From Sulfurimonas crateris (GTDB lineage: Bacteria > Campylobacterota > Campylobacteria > Campylobacterales > Sulfurimonadaceae): 56,942 bases of DNA. Positions 52,738 through 56,942 of the stretch are shown one piece after another (the first letter of the stretch is position 1; each line of letters starts with the position of its first letter). A program made the translations under genes and the position numbers. Where the stretch lies: contig CAMBTK010000005.1 in NCBI GenBank assembly GCA_945870785.1, positions 1 through 56,942 of the forward strand, written 5' to 3'. The notes under the pieces are model-generated. The model was not told where the DNA came from and searched no databases. It saw only the letters and a list, made by a program, of their open reading frames with translations.

Positions 52738-54834
52738 TTAAGATGCGATTGTAACATCGCTAAGTAACTCTTCATCACATTTTGGACAATACTCATGTTC
52801 ACCTGCAATATATCCATGTTTTGGACATACGGAGAAGAGCGGAGTTACCGTAATGTAAGGAAGCCTAAAGTTTGATATTACATTTTTAACTAATTTTCTA
52901 CACGCTTCAGTCGAGCTTATTTTTTCTTGCATATAGAGGTGCAGAACTGTTCCGCCTGTATATTTGCACTGCAGGTCATCTTGTAGAGTTAACGCTTCAA
53001 AAGGGTCGTTTGTCAAATCAACTGGTATCTGAGATGAGTTTGTATAGTAGATATTATCGCCCATTCCAGCTTGAAGTATTGAGTCGCCATAACGCTTTTT
53101 ATCCTCTTTTGCAAATCTATAAGTTGTTCCCTCAGCAGGAGTTGCTTCAAGATTGTAAAGGTTTCCTGTTTCTTCTTGAAACTCAACCATTCTAGCTCTA
53201 ATATACTCTAAAATCTCAATAGCAAAATCTTCGCCTCTTTTATCACTGATATCGTAAGCATCACTTGTAAAGTTTCTAATCATCTCATTGATACCATTTA
53301 CACCGATAGTTGAGAAGTGATTTCTAAATCCTGGCAGATAACGTTTAGTATATGGGTAAAGCCCTCTATCATACATCTCTTGGATAAATACTCTCTTTTT
53401 CTCTAGTGTAACTTTTGCATGTTCCATTAATTGATCAAGACGAGCATAAAGAGCCTCTTTGCTTCCTTTGTGTAAAAAGCCAAGTCTTGCCATATTTATA
53501 GTAACAACACCGATGCTTCCAGTCATCTCAGCACTTCCAAAAAGCCCACCGCCACGCTTTAGTAGCTCACGTAAATCAAGTTGTAGCCTACAACACATAC
53601 TTCTTACATGCCCTGGTTTGTAAGCCTCTTCGTTTGGAACTAAATCTCCATTTGCATCTCTTTTGTATTGAGAGCCAATGAAGTTTTGAAAATATGATGA
53701 ACCGATTTTTGCAGTATTTTCAAAAAGTACATCTGTATTTTCTCCATACCAATCAAAATCCTCTGTAATGTTAACAGTTGGGATAGGGAAGGTAAATGGT
53801 TGTCCCGTTAAATCTCCCTCAGTCATGATTTCATAGTAAGCTCTATTTATCTGGTTCATTTCTGGCTGGAAATTTTTGTATGTCATCTCTTGAAGTGACT
53901 TGACACCTCTTTGTAATGCTATTTCTTCTAGTTCACTATCTAACATACCTTTGAAAAGGTGTAGTTGTTTAGATGTTGGAATCTGGTCTTGTAAGTCAGA
54001 AGGTACAGTCCAGTCAATAGTAATGTTAGTAAATGGTGACTGACCCCAACGTGCTGGTACATTTAAGTTATAAATAAAGCTTCTGATAGCTTTTTTTACT
54101 TCGTTATATGGAAGCTTGTCTTTAAATACATAAGGCGCTAAATAAGTATCAAACGAGCTAAATGCTTGTGCTCCAGCCCATTCACTTTGAAGTATGCCCA
54201 AGAAGTTGGCCATCTGTCCAAGTGCTTCGCGGAAATGTCTTGGAGCATCACTCTCAACTCTGCCTCTGACACCGTTGAACCCCTCGTCAAGTAAAACACG
54301 CAAAGACCAACCAGCACAATACCCAGTTAAACAATCTAAGTCGTGGATATGATAGTCGCCATTACGGTGAGCATAACCCTCTTCTTTGGAGTAGATTTTA
54401 TCAAGCCAGTAGTTTGCTATTACTTTTCCTGCGGTATTGTTTACAAGCCCAGCATTTGAGTATCCAGTGTTTGAGTTTGCTTTTATACGCCAGTCTGTTC
54501 CAAGTATGTACTCCTCGATAGTTTGAGTAGAGTTTATATATGTTGTATCTTCGCTAAGAAGGCTGTCTCTTTGCATCTTGTGAGTGTGACGGTAAATCAT
54601 AAAAGAGCGCATAACTTCAAAATATCTTGATTTATAAAGCTCTTTTTCGATTAAGTCTTGAATATCCTCAACGGCAACAACTCTTCTAGCTTTAAGCTCA
54701 TCTAGGACATTGAAAAATATAGAACTATCATAGATAATATTTTGAGATTTAAACGCTTTTTTGATTGCATCTTCGATTTTAAAAGATAAAAACTCTTTAT
54801 GCGTACCATCTCTTTTTAAAATATTTTCAACCAT
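52738..54834 (-). CDS. nrdD: Anaerobic ribonucleoside-triphosphate reductase large subunit (class III), lacking the glycyl-radical tail
   Basis: Reduces ribonucleotides to deoxyribonucleotides without oxygen. It has 698 residues. An N-terminal ATP cone (3-90, allosteric) leads to the ten-stranded barrel with Cys168 and Cys173 (LDCLTGYCAGW) and the VRSMCCRLQLD cysteines. It ends with a zinc site (Cys670, His673, Cys683, Cys686). Canonical NrdD continues for about 30 residues with a RVxGY glycyl-radical motif; here the protein stops 12 residues after Cys686 and has none. That motif is on the next ORF. ATG with AGGAGA. No other radical-type motif was found in the protein. Confidence 0.93.
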   Translation of the reverse strand: MVENILKRDGTHKEFLSFKIEDAIKKAFKSQNIIYDSSIFFNVLDELKARRVVAVEDIQDLIEKELYKSRYFEVMRSFMIYRHTHKMQRDSLLSEDTTYINSTQTIEEYILGTDWRIKANSNTGYSNAGLVNNTAGKVIANYWLDKIYSKEEGYAHRNGDYHIHDLDCLTGYCAGWSLRVLLDEGFNGVRGRVESDAPRHFREALGQMANFLGILQSEWAGAQAFSSFDTYLAPYVFKDKLPYNEVKKAIRSFIYNLNVPARWGQSPFTNITIDWTVPSDLQDQIPTSKQLHLFKGMLDSELEEIALQRGVKSLQEMTYKNFQPEMNQINRAYYEIMTEGDLTGQPFTFPIPTVNITEDFDWYGENTDVLFENTAKIGSSYFQNFIGSQYKRDANGDLVPNEEAYKPGHVRSMCCRLQLDLRELLKRGGGLFGSAEMTGSIGVVTINMARLGFLHKGSKEALYARLDQLMEHAKVTLEKKRVFIQEMYDRGLYPYTKRYLPGFRNHFSTIGVNGINEMIRNFTSDAYDISDKRGEDFAIEILEYIRARMVEFQEETGNLYNLEATPAEGTTYRFAKEDKKRYGDSILQAGMGDNIYYTNSSQIPVDLTNDPFEALTLQDDLQCKYTGGTVLHLYMQEKISSTEACRKLVKNVISNFRLPYITVTPLFSVCPKHGYIAGEHEYCPKCDEELLSDVTIAS

Positions 54835-54949
54835 AATTTTCTCCTATCGCTTGTAAAAAAGTTTGGTAGTTTATAGGATGTGAAGTTAAAAGTATCTAAT
54901 GAAAAATGTCATATTGGCGTCACTAAAAGCTCTATTAATTGCTACAAGG

Positions 54950-54955
54950 TATAAT
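54950..54955 (+). promoter_or_regulatory. Candidate -10 for the ThiE/TenI gene
   Basis: A perfect TATAAT lies 53 bases before the ATG at 55009, in the 174-base spacer divergent from nrdD. The leader contains an ATG at 54964 opening a seven-codon frame (MKFFLKF). No thiamine riboswitch is evident in this leader. Confidence 0.45.
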
Positions 54956-55008
54956 TGGCGGATATGAAATTTTTTTTAAAATTCTAAATTTATCAAGAAG
55001 TAGCAAAA

Positions 55009-55560
55009 ATGCAAAAGTATCTCATAACATCAGAAAAATTTTATACGCATGATAGTGATATTTTTCATAAAACTTTGTTGCAACAGTTAAAAAAACATAA
55101 ACCACAGTACGTACTTTTTCGTGACAAAACAGCTACAAACTATGAAGAGTTAGCCTCTATATTTATAACTACATGCAAAGAGGTAGCCAATGTTAAATCT
55201 TTTATACATCAAAATATCTCTTTAGCAAAGGCTCTTGGGGCAGATGGGGTTCATCTTACATCAAATCAGTTTTGCGAGATTGAGATAGCAAAGAGAGAGA
55301 ACCTTGAAGTTATAATAAGTGCGCATACTCATAACGAGGTGCTAAAAGCTCAAGAATTAGGTGCTGAGGCTGTAACATACAGCCCGATATTTGCCTCTCC
55401 AGATAAAGGAGAACCTAAAGGAATCGATGATTTAGAAGAGCTTCTCTCTATGTGTCAGATAAAAATTTTTGCTCTTGGCGGGATTGTTACTAACGAACAT
55501 ATCGATATGATTTCAAAAACTAAAGCTTATGGTTTTGCTTCCATTAGATATTTTGCTTAA
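55009..55560 (+). CDS. Thiamine phosphate synthase/TenI family protein
   Basis: TIM-barrel protein of 183 residues. Family motifs are FRDKTATNYEEL (pyrophosphate-binding), GADGVHLTSNQ, SAHTHNEVLKAQELGAEAV, and ALGGI for the phosphate. It is shorter than typical ThiE (about 210 residues), closer to TenI, which aromatises the thiazole carboxylate. The two cannot be told apart safely by eye. No other thi gene is adjacent. It overlaps the convergent flavoprotein gene by 17 bases. Confidence 0.82.
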   Translation: MQKYLITSEKFYTHDSDIFHKTLLQQLKKHKPQYVLFRDKTATNYEELASIFITTCKEVANVKSFIHQNISLAKALGADGVHLTSNQFCEIEIAKRENLEVIISAHTHNEVLKAQELGAEAVTYSPIFASPDKGEPKGIDDLEELLSMCQIKIFALGGIVTNEHIDMISKTKAYGFASIRYFA

Positions 55561-56791
55561 GTTTTCCCGCTAAGTAACCGCTTGAAAAGCTCCATTGCAG
55601 GTTATAACCACCACATGGGCCATCAAGGTTCATAATCTCTCCACAGAAGTAAAGCCCATCTATAACTCTGCTTTGCATTGTTTTTGGCTCTATCTCTTTT
55701 AAATCAATCCCACCCCTTGTAATCATCGCCATTTTAAAGCCATCATGACCAGTTATGGTAAGTGGTGTCCATGCTAAAAGTTTGATTAGTTTTGCTCTGC
55801 TCTCGCCTGAAATTTTTCCATACGTTAAGTTTGGCTCTATATCAGAGAGTTTACATAGTTCAGCTGATAAAGGAGCTGGAAGCAGGGTGCTGATTAGCTC
55901 TAATATAGTAACACTTTGGTTTTTTAGCACTTCATCCTTTAGATATTTTGTGAGTTGCTCCTCATTCATCCCTTTTGTAAGATTTAGCAGGATTGGTACC
56001 TCGCCATACTTATCAAGAATCGGAGTTAAATCTCTTGCAGCGTCAAGCACAACAGGACCTCTAATGCCATTTTTTGTAAAAATCAGATCTCCAAAAGCTT
56101 TTATCTTTGCATATTTTTTAATATCAACTCTAAGCTCAACTTTGGCAATTGTATCAGCACGGCAATGCTCAACCCAGCTCTCTTTGGTTTGCAGAGGCAT
56201 CATAGCGGGGTGTAGTTCTGTAACTTTGTGTCCACTCTCTTTTGCCATCTCATGTCCATCGCCCTCAGCTCCAAGCGTTGGATATCCAAGTCCGCCAGTT
56301 GCAACTATGATGTTTTTTGCGTAAAAGGTTTGAGTCTCTGTTGATACTCCAACTATATTTGCATCTTTATGTAGAAGAGTTTTAACTCTTTGAGATTTCA
56401 ATATCTCAACTCCAACTCTTTGCATCTCACTAAGGAGTGCCTCAATGATGGTAGATGAAGAGTGTGATGATGGAAAAACTCTAAACCCATCAGGTGCGTG
56501 AGTATCAACACCAATCTCTTTAAAAAAATCTACAAGAGACTTATTGTCAAATAGCTTAAGAGCATCTTGCATAAAACGCCCATTCTTTCCAAATTTTTGC
56601 ATAAACTCTTCATGCTCAAGTGTGTTTGTAAGGTTACATCTTCCACCGCCAGTTGCTTTTAGTTTTGCAGCAATTTGCGGTAGTTTCTCTAGCAGAAGAA
56701 CTCTTTTTTTATCTCTAGCGGCAGTTATGGCTGCCATCATTCCAGCAGCTCCAGCGCCTATTACGATAAGGTCATATGTTTTATTATTCAT
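55544..56791 (-). CDS. HI0933-family (YhiN-like) FAD-dependent oxidoreductase
   Basis: The protein has 415 residues. The FAD motif GAGAAGMMAA (about 12-21) opens it, followed by ATGGGRCNLTN, the family signature, and VATGGLGYPTLGAEGDGH. The C-terminal half has TRGGIDLKEIEPKTMQS and GEIMNLDGPCGGYNLQ. Members are flavoproteins of poorly known function and are often annotated as aminoacetone oxidase-like. ATG start. No partner gene is adjacent. Confidence 0.9.
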   Translation of the reverse strand: MNNKTYDLIVIGAGAAGMMAAITAARDKKRVLLLEKLPQIAAKLKATGGGRCNLTNTLEHEEFMQKFGKNGRFMQDALKLFDNKSLVDFFKEIGVDTHAPDGFRVFPSSHSSSTIIEALLSEMQRVGVEILKSQRVKTLLHKDANIVGVSTETQTFYAKNIIVATGGLGYPTLGAEGDGHEMAKESGHKVTELHPAMMPLQTKESWVEHCRADTIAKVELRVDIKKYAKIKAFGDLIFTKNGIRGPVVLDAARDLTPILDKYGEVPILLNLTKGMNEEQLTKYLKDEVLKNQSVTILELISTLLPAPLSAELCKLSDIEPNLTYGKISGESRAKLIKLLAWTPLTITGHDGFKMAMITRGGIDLKEIEPKTMQSRVIDGLYFCGEIMNLDGPCGGYNLQWSFSSGYLAGKLKQNI

Positions 56792-56865
56792 GTGATATTT
56801 TAATCAAATTACTTTAAAATTTATAGGATACAATTTGCATTAAAATATATCACAAAGGTTTTAAA

Positions 56866-56942
56866 ATGAAATTAAGCAAAATCTTATCGAGTTGTGCAGT
56901 AACCATTCTGCTTGGAGGTTCTTTATTTGCAGGAGGAGCTAC
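56866..56942 (+). CDS. Start of a secreted or periplasmic protein, cut by the window edge
   Basis: ATG at 56866-56868 with AAGG upstream opens 25 codons, MKLSKILSSCAVTILLGGSL then FAGGA, a Sec-type signal peptide with a likely cleavage after FA. The mature protein lies outside the window, so its function is unknown. Confidence 0.7.
   Translation, partial: MKLSKILSSCAVTILLGGSLFAGGA

Noticed and set aside
52720..52745. The nrdD split could be a sequencing error or frameshift
   Set aside because: A strong Shine-Dalgarno and ATG sit exactly between the two frames, the small ORF has extra N-terminal residues not expected in a fused protein, and nrdG overlaps it neatly. An error would not create these.
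54964..54987. Seven-codon frame MKFFLKF in the ThiE/TenI leader as a leader peptide
   Set aside because: Too short, no ribosome site and no codon bias for a relevant amino acid. It lies close to the -10 and is probably incidental.
55755..56324. Plus-strand ORF of 189 codons opposite the HI0933-family gene
   Set aside because: Antisense to clear FAD-protein motifs, with Ser-rich composition typical of a reverse-complement shadow.
1..56942. CRISPR arrays, tRNA or rRNA genes, insertion sequences, prophage or genomic-island borders
   Set aside because: No regular repeats, cloverleaf-type sequences, transposase or phage genes were seen on either strand; gene content and composition look uniformly core.

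Overview
The window is about 57 kb of low-GC, gene-dense chromosome with the gene content and order of a Campylobacterota (epsilonproteobacterial) genome, most like Sulfurimonas. Support for this: the fur / cvpA / lysS / glyA / DUF1882 / SPOR / aroE block matches the order I remember from Campylobacter and Helicobacter; the sensor kinase has the HQWRQPL-type histidine box common in this phylum; class II DAHP synthase, CheV, a Na+-pump oxaloacetate decarboxylase and anaerobic ribonucleotide reductase sit together in an otherwise core region. I see no rRNA, tRNA, CRISPR array, insertion sequence or prophage, and no gene-free stretch longer than 300 bases. TTG start codons preceded by clear ribosome sites are frequent.

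Layout. 1-6.8 kb: dnaJ (cut by the window edge) diverges from mltA-recR-mlaA-mlaC-RND, an envelope/lipid-transport operon. 6.8-10.6 kb: a large GH17 plus GT2 membrane glucan enzyme and an aldo/keto reductase. 10.6-19 kb: a long minus-strand run, GGDEF-cvpA-fur-lysS-glyA-DUF1882-SPOR-trpE-aroE. 19-28.8 kb: class II DAHP synthase, an ABC-F ATPase, a beta-CASP nuclease, a universal stress protein, htpG and a small cluster of unknown and membrane proteins, including a 55-residue one. 28.9-32.3 kb: oadG-oadA-oadB ending in a strong terminator. 32.3-40.7 kb: cheV; then a mosaic operon of membrane fusion protein, molybdopterin oxidoreductase, argD, TolC-like protein and MidA-like methyltransferase; then pilT and gatC. 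40.9-50.2 kb: YfgM-like and BamB-like proteins, a Xer-type recombinase, a NosL-like/TauE-SafE pair, and HDOD-polA-kinase-regulator. 50.2-56.9 kb: nitrite/sulfite reductase, the anaerobic RNR locus, a ThiE/TenI protein, an HI0933-family flavoprotein and the start of a secreted protein.

Most interesting points. (1) The class III ribonucleotide reductase appears to be split: the 698-residue NrdD ends just after its zinc site and lacks the glycyl-radical motif, which is found instead (TRVMGY) in a separate 50-residue ORF with its own strong Shine-Dalgarno, between nrdD and nrdG. (2) MlaA and the RND protein encoded two genes downstream share an identical eight-residue peptide, ELDSFSDE, written with different synonymous codons; this suggests a common docking motif in an MlaA-MlaC-RND lipid-transport system that has no ABC transporter beside it. 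(3) The DUF1882 protein resembles a degenerate archaeo-eukaryotic primase fold. (4) mltA probably has a leaderless mRNA.

Everything here was read by eye from the sequence. Functional names rest on motifs and family memory, and no database search was run.
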